From Shinella sp. (lineage in GTDB: Bacteria > Pseudomonadota > Alphaproteobacteria > Rhizobiales > Rhizobiaceae), in NCBI GenBank assembly GCA_003248775.1, contig QFQX01000027.1, positions 1 through 58,114 of the forward strand: a DNA stretch of 58,114 bases. The letters are read 5' to 3'. Positions within the stretch are counted from its first letter, which is position 1; the number at the start of each line of letters is the position of its first letter. This document shows, in pieces, positions 1 to 8,347 of the stretch. The notes under the pieces were generated by a model that searched no databases, was not told the DNA's origin, and saw only the letters and a list, made by a program, of their open reading frames with translations. Position numbers and translations under genes: made by a program.

Positions 1-77
1 TTTTGCGGCAACGACATGCGATGAAACAAGGACTTAAAGCGTAGAGAGCGAATCTGAAAGATCGCGACACGCTTTAG
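1..77. repeat. Palindromic rhizobial repeat, left copy (clipped by window edge)
   Basis: This segment matches 8264-8340 at 75 of 77 positions (differences at 19 and 53), in the same orientation. The right copy shows the whole element, which begins about 32 bp further upstream, so this copy probably continues left of the window. It ends in GCTTTAG, the inverted partner of the CTAAAGC that opens the full copy. I recognise the type as a dispersed intergenic palindromic repeat of Rhizobiales; the name is not certain. Confidence 0.85.
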
Positions 78-124
78 ACATAGACGCCCAATTCCAACCA
101 AGTGGCACCGGAGATGACACCGAG

Positions 125-265
125 CGATGCAAGAGAAACAGCTGAGCCGGTCTTGCGCGGCCGCTGGCCACCGTCGAGCCTCTCGATCAGAACTTCCTAG
201 CCGTGCTTGGACATATCGATCGCCACCAGCACGGCATTTTTCGGAGTAAAAAGATGTTTGGTCAC
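125..265 (-). pseudogene. IS110-type transposase, N-terminal remnant
   Basis: Read on the minus strand from GTG at 265, the frame gives VTKHLFTPKN followed by AVLVAIDMSKHG, a TAG stop (197-199), then EVLIERLDGG. This resembles the first 40 or so residues of IS110-family transposases, where a DEDD-type catalytic domain starts with a V-x-IDxSK motif. The in-frame stop and the loss of similarity beyond about position 150 show a decayed fragment. No terminal repeats of the parent element were found. The family call rests on recognition of the IDMSK region only. Confidence 0.55.
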
Positions 266-408
266 GGTCTGTCACGCTCCAGAGTGCTGTCTCGCCAACT
301 TCACTTTAGAGACCTGCGGACAGGCCATGACCACCAGGACGGCGCGCTGCGCTACGCGGGGCTTCGCGCGCCGTCGGCCACGGCAGAGCAACCTTCCCGA
401 TGTGCTAC

Positions 409-720
409 GGAGGCGAGGTCATCTCCCGTGATCTTGATCTCTGGGCCTATCACAGGGGTGTCATCGTCGACTTCTCGCGACTAGGCAAACCGACCGACGA
501 CAGCTACATCGAGAGCTCCAACAACAAGTTCTGAACCGAGTGTTTGAACGCCCACTGGTTCACGAGCCTTGACGATGCGCGATCGAAGATGAACGATTGG
601 CGTAGAGAATATAGCGAATTCCGGCCACGCAGCGCGATTGGCAACACGGTGCCGATATCGCTCATGAACGGCTCATCGCCCCCCGCCGACCAAAACTCGG
701 GGAACACTTCATGGCGATGG
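409..720 (+). pseudogene. IS3-family transposase (OrfB), C-terminal remnant
   Basis: The frame running through 421 reads ISRDLDLWAYHRGV, then VDFSRLGKPTDDSYIES, NNKF, a TGA stop at 532-534, TECLNAHWF, and further on W-RREYSEFRPRSAIGN. This is the end of an IS3-group integrase core (DDE): the usual pattern is GKPxDNxxIExFNGxFRxECLNxHWF followed by a W-R-xYN-RPHSAIGN tail. The catalytic E-containing helix is present but interrupted by the stop, and the N-terminal half is absent, so it is a dead fragment. It lies beside an IS110 remnant and the palindromic repeat, which marks this border as a site of past insertions. Confidence 0.8.
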
Positions 721-728
721 AATCCTCG

Positions 729-1766
729 TCAGACATTTTCGGGTGATTTGGTTGTTGATTCTCGAATCACGAGTTCTGGCTCCAATCTTACGCGGGAAGC
801 ATCCATCCCGCTGTAGCCCAGGCGCGCAAACAGCATCTGCGCAGCAATCATTCCTTGCCGAACTCCGTCTGTTTTTACGGTCGTGAGGGGCGGTGTCAGC
901 CATGGTGCGAAATGGAGATCATCGAAGCCGACCACGGAAAGGCTTTCGGGCACACGACGCCCAAGCTCATGGGCCGCACTCAGGACGCCGATGGCGATAG
1001 TGTCGTTGCCTGCGAAAACAGTTGTCAGGTCGGGCCTCCTTTTCAAGAGGTCGATGGCGGCGCGATAACCGCTCTCGGCACTGAAGTTGCCGTATCCCAC
1101 CGCATTGCTGTCAAGTTCAAGGCCGTGCTTTTGCAGTCCGAGAGACAGCGCTGCGAGACGCGCCTCCGTGGCGACGAAGCCCGTGGGTGAGAATGTGATC
1201 GCGCCAATGCGGCTATGGCCAAGTTCGATCACGTGATCGACCGCTGCAGCTATGGCCCGGCGCGTGCTGAAGATGACGGAATTTTCCAGCGGATGACGCA
1301 GTGAGCCGACAAGGACGACCGGAAACGCCTTTTCAATCAGCGATACGAGTGCTTCGTCGTCCGCACGTGGGTTGAGAACGATGAGCCCGTCGATCCTTCG
1401 TGATTCGACAAGGTTGTCGTAAGTCGCATTTTTTTCCCTGGATTCCAGTCCTTCCACAAGAACGTGGAAACCCATTTCCCTGTTTGCTTTCTCTATACCG
1501 TAAAGCACCTGAGGAATGAACTGATCGACCAGCAGGATGGACGGATCCGAAACGACGAGACCAATCGTTTCGCTCAACCCGCTGACGAGCATGCGCCCGG
1601 CCGAGTTGGGTTTATATCCCAGTTCCGTGGCGGCCTTCAAAACACGTGAACGCGTTTCCTCACTGAGGCTGACCCTTTGCGAACCATTGAGAACAATGGA
1701 AACTGTCGCTCTCGAGACACCAGCACGTCTTGCAACATCATGACTGGTAATGCGCTTGGAATTCAT
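729..1766 (-). CDS. LacI-family transcriptional regulator of the sugar cassette
   Basis: A 345-residue LacI/GalR-type repressor. The N-terminus carries the helix-turn-helix and hinge helix (TSHDVARRAGVSRATVS at about residues 7-23, then LGYKPNSAGRML). The rest is a periplasmic-binding-protein-like effector domain ending in the family's GFDD and TTVKTD segments. The ATG at 1766 is chosen because GGAAAGG lies about 7 bases upstream; a GTG at 1784 would add six residues. It is divergent from the ABC permease gene, and the 193-bp intergenic region holds a perfect 16-bp palindrome typical of LacI operators. It probably represses the downstream transporter and GH4 genes until an alpha-galactoside or related sugar binds; the inducer cannot be read from sequence. 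Confidence 0.9.
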   Translation of the reverse strand: MNSKRITSHDVARRAGVSRATVSIVLNGSQRVSLSEETRSRVLKAATELGYKPNSAGRMLVSGLSETIGLVVSDPSILLVDQFIPQVLYGIEKANREMGFHVLVEGLESREKNATYDNLVESRRIDGLIVLNPRADDEALVSLIEKAFPVVLVGSLRHPLENSVIFSTRRAIAAAVDHVIELGHSRIGAITFSPTGFVATEARLAALSLGLQKHGLELDSNAVGYGNFSAESGYRAAIDLLKRRPDLTTVFAGNDTIAIGVLSAAHELGRRVPESLSVVGFDDLHFAPWLTPPLTTVKTDGVRQGMIAAQMLFARLGYSGMDASRVRLEPELVIRESTTKSPENV

Positions 1767-1864
1767 CTCGTGCCTTTCCGTCACTTTTATCCTGTCATTG
1801 GGATGTGCAACGGTTGTTCCTGCCGTGCTCGTTCTTTTTTAGGATGTAATCCTTTCAACCTTTA

Positions 1865-1943
1865 TTGACAATGGAAGAAAATTTCGATTACCTAATGCTA
1901 ACACGTGTTAGCAAGCTGAAAAAACTTCACTAACACGTGATAC
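1865..1943 (+). promoter_or_regulatory. Promoter with two LacI-type operators
   Basis: A consensus -35 TTGACA lies at 1865-1870, with a weak -10 (TACCTA, 1889-1894, 18-bp spacer). Immediately downstream is the perfect palindrome GCTAACACGTGTTAGC (1897-1912). A second, imperfect copy, CTAACACGTGATACTAG (1930-1946), has its centre 32 bp from the first, about three helical turns. The central CG step and flanking half-sites are typical of LacI/GalR operators. The position over the start of transcription suggests direct repression by the neighbouring LacI protein, possibly with two dimers on the same face of the helix. Confidence 0.75.
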
Positions 1944-1959
1944 TAGGGAGCGGCGGGAA

Positions 1960-2865
1960 ATGACTGGAACTGTGAGAAACCCTTCGAGAAAGCAAAGGCG
2001 GCGAAAAGAAACCCTGACCGGCATTATGTTCGTTGCGCCCGCCTTCATTGGCTTCCTGGTGTTTTACCTTCTGCCAACCTTGCGGGCCATCCAGATCAGC
2101 CTCACGGACTGGAACCTGCTGCGCGCTCCCAGGTTCATTGGTTTCGACAATTATACCCGGCTGTTTGCCGATGCCAATTTCTGGCACTCCGCCTGGGTCA
2201 CGCTGACCTATGTTCTCTATAACATCCCTATTCAAACAGTACTCGGACTTACGCTGGCCGTTCTCGCAGACAGGCTTGCACGCTCGGTCTGGCTGCGTGC
2301 GGTCATCATCGCGCCCTATCTGATTTCGAACGTCGTTGCGGCGCTGGTCTTTATGATGATGCTTGATCCGATTCTCGGTGTGGTCAACGCTTTTCTGGAA
2401 TTTACCGGCGTCGGACGACAAGGCTTTCTGGCGTCTCCAGATCAGGCAATGATCTCGGTGGCGGCAATCTCGACCTGGCGTCATACAGGTCTCACGGCGC
2501 TTCTGTTTTATGCCGGTCTTCAGGCCATTCCGCGTCATCTCTATGAGGCTGCCCAGTTGGAAGGCGCCTCGGAGTGGACCATGTTCCGCCGCGTTACATT
2601 GCCACTTCTGCGGCCTGTGCTTGCCTTTGTTCTTGTCACAAGCCTGATCGGATCGTTTCAGGTCTTCGACGTGATCGCGGTTTCCACGGCTGGCGGTCCT
2701 TCCGGATCCACTCGTGTCCTTCTCTGGTACATTTATGAAAACGCTTTCCGCTTCAACAAGATGGGTTATGCCTCCGCTATCTCCGTAGTCCTATTTTTTG
2801 CTCTTATCCTCGTCACATTGCTGCAAATGCGTGTGCTCAAGGCAAATCACTCGGATCTAGATTGA
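1960..2865 (+). CDS. Sugar ABC transporter permease, MalF/UgpA type
   Basis: A 301-residue inner-membrane permease of the carbohydrate ABC importer class (CUT1). After a short basic N-terminus there are about six membrane segments. The cytoplasmic EAA loop is clear: LYEAAQLEGASEWTMFRRVT near residues 195-215, which contacts the ATPase. Its closest partner is the MalG-type gene 10 bp downstream; together they would form the channel for the sugar delivered by the binding protein at 3777. The start is supported by GGGAG about 8 bases upstream. The gene lies directly behind the LacI-type operators. Confidence 0.92.
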   Translation: MTGTVRNPSRKQRRRKETLTGIMFVAPAFIGFLVFYLLPTLRAIQISLTDWNLLRAPRFIGFDNYTRLFADANFWHSAWVTLTYVLYNIPIQTVLGLTLAVLADRLARSVWLRAVIIAPYLISNVVAALVFMMMLDPILGVVNAFLEFTGVGRQGFLASPDQAMISVAAISTWRHTGLTALLFYAGLQAIPRHLYEAAQLEGASEWTMFRRVTLPLLRPVLAFVLVTSLIGSFQVFDVIAVSTAGGPSGSTRVLLWYIYENAFRFNKMGYASAISVVLFFALILVTLLQMRVLKANHSDLD

Positions 2866-2875
2866 GGAGACGACC

Positions 2876-3748
2876 ATGAGAAAAATTACCCCGCAGTCTC
2901 TTCTCGGATATGGCGTGCTTGCGCTCTTTGTCTTCGTTTCGCTTCTACCCCTGTGGATGGCGATAAAGATTGGCCTTACGCATCCCGACAATGTCTACGC
3001 GAGTGCGTCGAACCTCGTGCCGGATACGTTTACGCTCGGTAACGTGCTTCGAGTCATGGGGCTGCCGTCGACAATCGAACTGAGTGCCTTTCGCGCTTCC
3101 CCGATCGATTTCATGCTGGCCCTGCGCAACAGTGTCATCTACACGGCCCTTACGGTCATGGGGCAAATCTTCTTCTCCGCGCTGGCCGGTTATGCGTTCG
3201 CGCGGATGACGTTTCCCGGCCGAGATGCGCTCTTCTTCGCCTTTCTGGCCTCGACGATGATTCCCAGCATGGTTCTCTTCATTCCGAATTTCATTCTGGT
3301 GAAGGAGCTTGGGCTTCTGAACAGTTTTGCCGGCCTGGTAGCTCCGACCATTTTGATGACGCCCTTCGCTGTTTTCTTCCTGCGACAGTTCTTCATGTCG
3401 GCACCGAAGGAACTCGATGAAGCAGCGAAGCTGGAAGGAGCGTCGCCGTTCCAGATATTCTGGCGGGTCGCGCTGCCGATCCAGAAAGGGCCGATTGCGA
3501 CGTTGGCCATTCTCCTGTCGATCAACTCCTGGAACGAGTTTTTCTGGCCGTTTCTTGTCGGGCGGGAAGAAAGTGTGCGTGTCATGGCGGTCGCCCTGTC
3601 CGATTTCATGAGTCAGACGGGTCGCGGCAATCCTGACTGGAGCGGTTTGATGGCAGCCATATGCCTGTCGATCGTACCCGTCATCGTCATGCTGGTGTTT
3701 TTCGGCAGGCAGATCGTGGAATCCCTGCAGACCAGTGGAATGAAGTAG
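2876..3748 (+). CDS. Sugar ABC transporter permease, MalG/UgpE type
   Basis: A 290-residue permease with about six membrane spans and the MalG-class EAA loop (LDEAAKLEGASPFQIFWRVALP, in the third quarter of the protein). It is preceded by GAGGAG and separated by only 10 bp from the MalF-type gene, so the two are translated from one message. It should pair with the first permease in the inner membrane and dock on the MalK-type ATPase at 6715. The final residues (GRQIVESLQTSGMK) are the conserved C-terminal tail of CUT1 permeases. Confidence 0.92.
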   Translation: MRKITPQSLLGYGVLALFVFVSLLPLWMAIKIGLTHPDNVYASASNLVPDTFTLGNVLRVMGLPSTIELSAFRASPIDFMLALRNSVIYTALTVMGQIFFSALAGYAFARMTFPGRDALFFAFLASTMIPSMVLFIPNFILVKELGLLNSFAGLVAPTILMTPFAVFFLRQFFMSAPKELDEAAKLEGASPFQIFWRVALPIQKGPIATLAILLSINSWNEFFWPFLVGREESVRVMAVALSDFMSQTGRGNPDWSGLMAAICLSIVPVIVMLVFFGRQIVESLQTSGMK

Positions 3749-3776
3749 TTAACGACAACTCCGGAGGATGAATGTG

Positions 3777-5093
3777 ATGAGAAGAATTCTTTTAAAAGGA
3801 CTGGCTACCGCGACTGCCCTTTCAAGCATCGGGGTCGTTCAGGCCAATGCCGCGGACGTAACTCTGACCTATGCCATGTGGGACGCCAACCAGGCACCAG
3901 TCTACAGGCAGTGCGCTGACAAGTTCGAGGCCGCCAACCCGGGCATCAAGATTGATATCAAGCAAGATAGCTGGGACAATTACTGGACCACGCTCTCCAC
4001 CTCTTTCGTTTCGGGAACAGCTCCCGACGTTTTCGTTAATCACCTCAGCCGTTTTCCGGAATTTCTGGCGAATGACGTGCTGGTGGACCTGAGCGACCGG
4101 ATTTCGGCTGATCAGGTGGATATGAAGGCCTATATGCCCGGGCTTGCCGAGACGTGGAACAAGGACGGCAAGCAATGGGGTTTGCCGAAGGACTGGGATA
4201 CGATCGCGATTATCTACAACAAGAAGATGGTCGAGGATGCCGGTCTCAAGGAAGAGGATCTGCGCAATCTCGACTGGAATCCAAAGGACGGAGGAACGTT
4301 CGAGAAAGTCGCTGCCCGCCTGACCGTGGATCAGAATGGCAAGCGTGGCGATGAGCAGGGCTTCGACAAATCCAAGGTGGCCGTCTACGGTTGGGCCACG
4401 ACCCCGGCCGATGCATATGGTCAGGATTCCTGGAGTTTCTTTGCCGCCTCCAATGGCTTCAAGCCGATCGACAAACCCTGGGGTACGCAATACGGATATG
4501 ACAGCCCCGCGCTTGCCGAAACGCTGACCTGGCTTCGCGATCTCGCCTTGAAGAAGGGGTACTCGCTCAGTCAGCAAAATACCGGCAAGCTGAATGCAAC
4601 GGCGATTTTTGCCGCAGGAAAGGCGGCAATGGTTCCGGATGGCTCCTGGAACATTTCGACCTATCGCGATACCGCGAAATCCGGCTTCGGATTTATACCG
4701 ATACCGAAGGGGCCGGAAGGCCGCCGTTCCATGTTCAACGGTCTGGCCGACAGCATATGGAGCGGCTCGAAAAATCAGGATGAAGCCTGGAAGTGGGTGA
4801 AGTATCTTGGAAGCTCTGAATGCCAGACAATCGTCGGCAAGGCTGGCGTCGTGTTCCCGGCTCGCCCTGAAGGCGCCAAGGCCGCCGAAGAGGCGCACAA
4901 GCAGAAAGGCCTTGATGTTTCCGCTTTCCTCGATGTGGCAAAGCCTGAAACGACGTTCCCTTATCCAATCTCGGATTACGCCTCGGAAATTTCTGCCGTC
5001 CTGACAACCGCCATCGAGAACGTGCTTCTCGACAAGGGTGATCCGGCAACAATTCTCAAGGATGCCAATACACAGGTTAATGGCATGTTCTAA
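3777..5093 (+). CDS. Extracellular sugar-binding protein of ABC transporter
   Basis: A 438-residue periplasmic solute-binding protein of the MalE/UgpB class (SBP_bac_1). The signal peptide is MRRILLKGLATATALSSIGV ending near QANA, before ADVTLTYAMWDANQ. The start at 3777 is preferred over the in-frame ATG at 3768, because the ribosome site GGAGG (3763-3767) directly abuts 3768 but sits 9 bases from 3777. The family features W-x-Y-W-TT-L near residue 65 and DS-W-GSKNQ-EAWKW near residue 330 are visible. It would hand an oligosaccharide or alpha-galactoside to the two permeases. Two hairpins follow the gene and may stabilise its message relative to the downstream genes. Confidence 0.9.
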   Translation: MRRILLKGLATATALSSIGVVQANAADVTLTYAMWDANQAPVYRQCADKFEAANPGIKIDIKQDSWDNYWTTLSTSFVSGTAPDVFVNHLSRFPEFLANDVLVDLSDRISADQVDMKAYMPGLAETWNKDGKQWGLPKDWDTIAIIYNKKMVEDAGLKEEDLRNLDWNPKDGGTFEKVAARLTVDQNGKRGDEQGFDKSKVAVYGWATTPADAYGQDSWSFFAASNGFKPIDKPWGTQYGYDSPALAETLTWLRDLALKKGYSLSQQNTGKLNATAIFAAGKAAMVPDGSWNISTYRDTAKSGFGFIPIPKGPEGRRSMFNGLADSIWSGSKNQDEAWKWVKYLGSSECQTIVGKAGVVFPARPEGAKAAEEAHKQKGLDVSAFLDVAKPETTFPYPISDYASEISAVLTTAIENVLLDKGDPATILKDANTQVNGMF

Positions 5094-5118
5094 AAGTTCC
5101 TGAACGCCATTCTGTGCC

Positions 5119-5199
5119 TTCTTCACATTCCGCTGCATGGAATGTGAAGAAACGGGATTTGTAAATCCCTTCTCAGTTCCCGGTGCCCTCCGCACCGGG
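5119..5199 (+). promoter_or_regulatory. Two strong hairpins between binding-protein and GH4 genes
   Basis: The first hairpin has a perfect 13-bp stem: TTCTTCACATTCC (5119-5131), loop GCTGCAT, GGAATGTGAAGAA (5139-5151). The second has a perfect 8-bp stem: CCCGGTGC (5179-5186), loop CCTCC, GCACCGGG (5192-5199). Neither is followed by a T run, so they look like RNA-stability or partial-termination structures rather than full terminators. Such structures after a binding-protein gene commonly keep its message more abundant than that of its operon partners. Confidence 0.6.
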
Positions 5200-5281
5200 A
5201 CGCAGGGCCTGCGCGTCACCCTCCCGATGCGGATAGGCTTCCATATCGTTCGAGCAAACATCAAACACCCAAGGAATCGTC

Positions 5282-6631
5282 ATGCGACGCCCAAAGATTA
5301 CGTTTATCGGAGCCGGCTCCACCACCTTCATGAAAAACATCATCGGCGACGTGCTGCATCGTCCGGCTCTCAAGAATGCGGTCGTTGCTTTGATGGACAT
5401 TGACGAGCAGCGCCTCAAGGAAAGCGAGATCGTCGCAGGCAAGCTGGTGCGTTCACTGGGCGCAACGGCGACGATCGAAACCCATCTTGATCGTCGTACT
5501 GCCCTGCAAGGGGCGGATTTCGTGGTTGTTGCCTTCCAGATCGGTGGCTACGAGCCCTGCACGGTGACGGATTTCGAAATCCCCAAGCAGTTCGGCCTGC
5601 GGCAAACGATTGCCGACACGCTCGGCATCGGCGGTATCATGCGCGGTCTTAGAACCGTACCCCATCTCTGGGCAATCTGCGCAGATATGATGGAAGTATG
5701 CCCGAACGCCATTTTGCTGCAATATGTCAATCCGATGGCGATCAACACCTGGGCGATTGCCGAGAAGTTTCCTGCGATCCGGCAGGTTGGCCTTTGCCAC
5801 TCCGTACAGGGAACGGCGTTCGAACTGGCGCGCGATCTGGAAGTCCCTCTTTCCGAAATCCGATATCGTGCCGCAGGCATCAACCATATGGCGTTCTATC
5901 TGAAATTCGAGCGCCGGATGGAAGACGGTTCCTACCGCGACCTTTATCCAGATCTGCTTCAGGGCTATCGTGACGGACGTTATCCCAAGCCCAGCCACTG
6001 GAATCCGCGCTGCCCGAACAAGGTTCGCTATGAAATGCTCACACGCCTGGGCTATTTCGTGACCGAGAGCTCGGAGCATTTTGCGGAATATACCCCATGG
6101 TTCATCAAGGAAGGCCGTGAGGATCTGATCGAGAAATTCGGTATTCCTCTGGATGAATATCCGAAGCGTTGCGTTGAGCAGATTGCACGCTGGAAGAAGG
6201 ACTCAGAATCTCTGACCGGCTCCGACGAAATTGACGTAAAGCCCAGCCATGAATATGCCTCCTCCATCATGAATTCCGTCTGGACCGGTGAGCCTTCCGT
6301 CATTTATGGCAACCTGCGTAACAACGGCTGCATCACGTCTCTGCCTGCAAACTGCGCTGCCGAAGTTCCTTGCCTTGTGGACGAAAACGGCATTCAGCCA
6401 ACCTATATCGGCGAGTTGCCGACGCAACTGACTGCACTGATGCGTACGAACATCAACGTGCAGGAATTGACCGTGAAAGCGCTGATGACCGAGAAGCGCG
6501 AACATATCTACCATGCTGCGATGATGGATCCACACACTGCTGCGGAACTCGATCTGGATCAGATCTGGTCACTTGTCGATGGGTTGACCAAGGCCCATGG
6601 CGAGTGGCTGCCTGAATGGGCGCGTGGCTGA
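5282..6631 (+). CDS. Glycoside hydrolase family 4, probable alpha-galactosidase
   Basis: A 449-residue GH4 enzyme. The N-terminus is the NAD-binding Rossmann fold (PKITFIGAGSTTF, residues 4-16), and the metal-binding cysteine-histidine motif GLCHSVQGT lies near residue 170, followed by AGINHMAFYL near 200. GH4 enzymes cleave glycosides by an oxidation-elimination route needing NAD+ and Mn2+. The CHSV form of the motif is the one I associate with MelA-type alpha-galactosidases; alpha-glucosidase and 6-phospho-glycosidase members carry other residues there. Its place between the binding protein and the ATPase says that the imported sugar is its substrate. Melibiose- or raffinose-type sugars are the best guess, with an alpha-glucoside as the alternative. 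Confidence 0.85.
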   Translation: MRRPKITFIGAGSTTFMKNIIGDVLHRPALKNAVVALMDIDEQRLKESEIVAGKLVRSLGATATIETHLDRRTALQGADFVVVAFQIGGYEPCTVTDFEIPKQFGLRQTIADTLGIGGIMRGLRTVPHLWAICADMMEVCPNAILLQYVNPMAINTWAIAEKFPAIRQVGLCHSVQGTAFELARDLEVPLSEIRYRAAGINHMAFYLKFERRMEDGSYRDLYPDLLQGYRDGRYPKPSHWNPRCPNKVRYEMLTRLGYFVTESSEHFAEYTPWFIKEGREDLIEKFGIPLDEYPKRCVEQIARWKKDSESLTGSDEIDVKPSHEYASSIMNSVWTGEPSVIYGNLRNNGCITSLPANCAAEVPCLVDENGIQPTYIGELPTQLTALMRTNINVQELTVKALMTEKREHIYHAAMMDPHTAAELDLDQIWSLVDGLTKAHGEWLPEWARG

Positions 6632-6648
6632 CGAGCCTTTATAAAACA

Positions 6649-6679
6649 GAAACCGGTGGCGATACTGCCGCCGGTTTTC
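6649..6679 (+). promoter_or_regulatory. Hairpin between GH4 and ATPase genes
   Basis: GAAACCGGTGGC (6649-6660), a 6-base loop, then GCCGCCGGTTTTC (6667-6679) form an 11-12 bp stem with one G-T pair. There is only a short T stretch, so it is likely a partial terminator or stability element that lowers ATPase expression. Confidence 0.5.
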
Positions 6680-6714
6680 ATGAGACCTGGCAAGAAAGCA
6701 AAAGGCAAAAGATC

Positions 6715-7806
6715 ATGTCCTTTCTCGAAATCGATCACGTCACCAAGGAATTCGGCCCCCTTCAAATTATAAAGGGCGTCACGATCGAAGCCGAAAAGGG
6801 CGAGTTCATTGTCTTCGTTGGACCTTCCGGCTGCGGAAAGTCGACTCTCCTGCGGATGATTGCCGGGCTTGAGGAAACAACCGGGGGTACGATTTCAATC
6901 GATGGCGAGGAATTGACCCACGCAGAACCAGCCGACCGGCATGTTGCGATGGTGTTCCAGTCCTATGCCCTGTTTCCCCACATGTCCGTCTATGAAAACA
7001 TTGCTTTCGGCATGCGCATAAACAAGGTCCCGAAGGCTGAGATCGAGGCGCGGGTCAATGAAGCGGCGCGCATTCTTCAGATCGAGCAATTGCTTGACCG
7101 CAAGCCCAAACAGCTTTCGGGCGGACAGCGCCAACGCGTCGCGATTGGCCGCGCAATCGTGCGCAAACCCAAGATCTTCCTTTTCGATGAGCCACTGTCC
7201 AATCTGGATGCCGAACTGCGTACGCAGATGCGTGTCGAAATCGCCAAGCTGCACCAGCAGATCGGCGCAACAATGATTTATGTCACGCATGATCAGGTGG
7301 AAGCGATGACCCTGGCCGACAGGATCGTCGTTCTTCGTTCCGGCCTTGTCGAACAGGTGGGAACGCCCGCCGAACTCTATGCCAAACCCGCCAATCTCTT
7401 TGTCGCCGGATTTATCGGCAATCCCAAGATGGCCTTTTTTTCGGGACGCGTCGAAAATGTTTCGGGAACAACGCTCAGTCTTACCTCTCCGGTCTTTTCC
7501 AGAACGGTTACCGCCGAAGGTCCGTTCCATTCGCTTCCTGAAAAAGGCAGCGTCTTGACACTTGGTCTTCGCCCTGAGGCGATCCGGATCGATGCGGAAA
7601 ACCCGATATTCACGGCAAAGGTAGAGATAACCGAAAATCTGGGTGGCACGACCCTGGTGCATGCGCGAACGAGCGGAGACGATGCCCTTGTTCTGCCCAT
7701 ACAGACCGAAACACCTATCCGCAATGGCGACGTGCTGCCGCTTTCATTCACGGTTACGCCGCATCTGTTCGATGAAAAAGGCAACAATCTGCGCCATTAT
7801 GCATAG
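6715..7806 (+). CDS. Sugar ABC transporter ATPase, MalK/UgpC/MsmK type
   Basis: A 363-residue ATPase. Walker A is GPSGCGKST (about residue 35), the signature is LSGGQRQRVAIGRAIV, Walker B is IFLFDEPLSNLDAELR, and the switch histidine is in VTHDQVEAM. The last 120 or so residues form the TOBE/OB-fold regulatory domain of CUT1 ATPases (GLRPEAIRI). The ATG at 6715 starts MSFLEIDHVTKEF, matching the family; an upstream in-frame extension from 6616 overlaps the GH4 gene and is not conserved-looking. It energises the two permeases, completing the importer encoded from 1960. Confidence 0.92.
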   Translation: MSFLEIDHVTKEFGPLQIIKGVTIEAEKGEFIVFVGPSGCGKSTLLRMIAGLEETTGGTISIDGEELTHAEPADRHVAMVFQSYALFPHMSVYENIAFGMRINKVPKAEIEARVNEAARILQIEQLLDRKPKQLSGGQRQRVAIGRAIVRKPKIFLFDEPLSNLDAELRTQMRVEIAKLHQQIGATMIYVTHDQVEAMTLADRIVVLRSGLVEQVGTPAELYAKPANLFVAGFIGNPKMAFFSGRVENVSGTTLSLTSPVFSRTVTAEGPFHSLPEKGSVLTLGLRPEAIRIDAENPIFTAKVEITENLGGTTLVHARTSGDDALVLPIQTETPIRNGDVLPLSFTVTPHLFDEKGNNLRHYA

Positions 7807-8231
7807 CCCCCATCAGCCGATGAAACCATAATTTTTCGTTCTTCCGATTGCGCATCGAGACTTATCGATGTGTTCGCAATTCAAGTTCGTCGGATACTCT
7901 AACGATAGATGGCCAACGAATCTCCTAACCGGGAGGCACGTTGGCATCCTGTCGTCGATGCTTCTGAATGCATCACGGCGACGCTGATAGGCAACCGCGT
8001 TGTCGAATGCCGAAGAGCCCTGCCTATTGCGGGCGTGTACGGGCTGCAACCACAGAAGCCCCAGGATCGCTTTTCTCACATTAGGGAACAAGCACGGACG
8101 CTTTGGCGCCACCGAATAACAATTCGCAACATCCAAGCATAAAATAAATATTAAATCAAAAAATACTTATTTTTATAGAATGAATATTTTGCCATCTTTA
8201 TCATCGAAATTTCCGAGAGTTTTTTCTCGTC
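7807..8231. other. Intergenic stretch without recognisable gene
   Basis: These 425 bases separate the ATPase gene from the palindromic repeat. Short open frames exist on both strands, but none resembles a known family or has a convincing ribosome site. The last 100 bases are markedly AT-rich. It may be decayed DNA of the kind seen at the left border. Confidence 0.5.
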
Positions 8232-8340
8232 ACTAAAGCATGTCGCGCAAAAGTGTGCAGCGGTTTTGCGGCAACGACATGTGATGAAACAAGGACTTAA
8301 AGCGTAGAGAGCGAAGCTGAAAGATCGCGACACGCTTTAG
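8232..8340. repeat. Palindromic rhizobial repeat, complete right copy
   Basis: An approximately 109-bp element bounded by CTAAAGC (8233-8239) and GCTTTAG (8334-8340). Inside, CATGTCG and CGACATG pair, as do CGCAAAA and TTTTGCG, so the element can fold into a long cruciform or hairpin. The last 77 bases repeat at 1-77 in direct orientation with two differences. Together the two copies bracket the sugar cassette. Confidence 0.85.
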
Positions 8341-8347
8341 CGGCTAA

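Noticed and set aside
203..484. 93-codon plus-strand frame near the left edge
   Set aside because: It overlaps the IS110 remnant on the other strand and part of the IS3 remnant in another frame; no own support.
3822..5264. Long minus-strand open frame opposite the sugar-binding protein gene
   Set aside because: It is the antisense shadow of a well-supported gene in high-GC DNA; its translation matches no family and has no ribosome site.
7909..8142. 77-codon frame (and a 107-codon frame opposite) after the MalK-type gene
   Set aside because: No ribosome site, no recognisable family, and located in apparently decayed DNA by the repeat.
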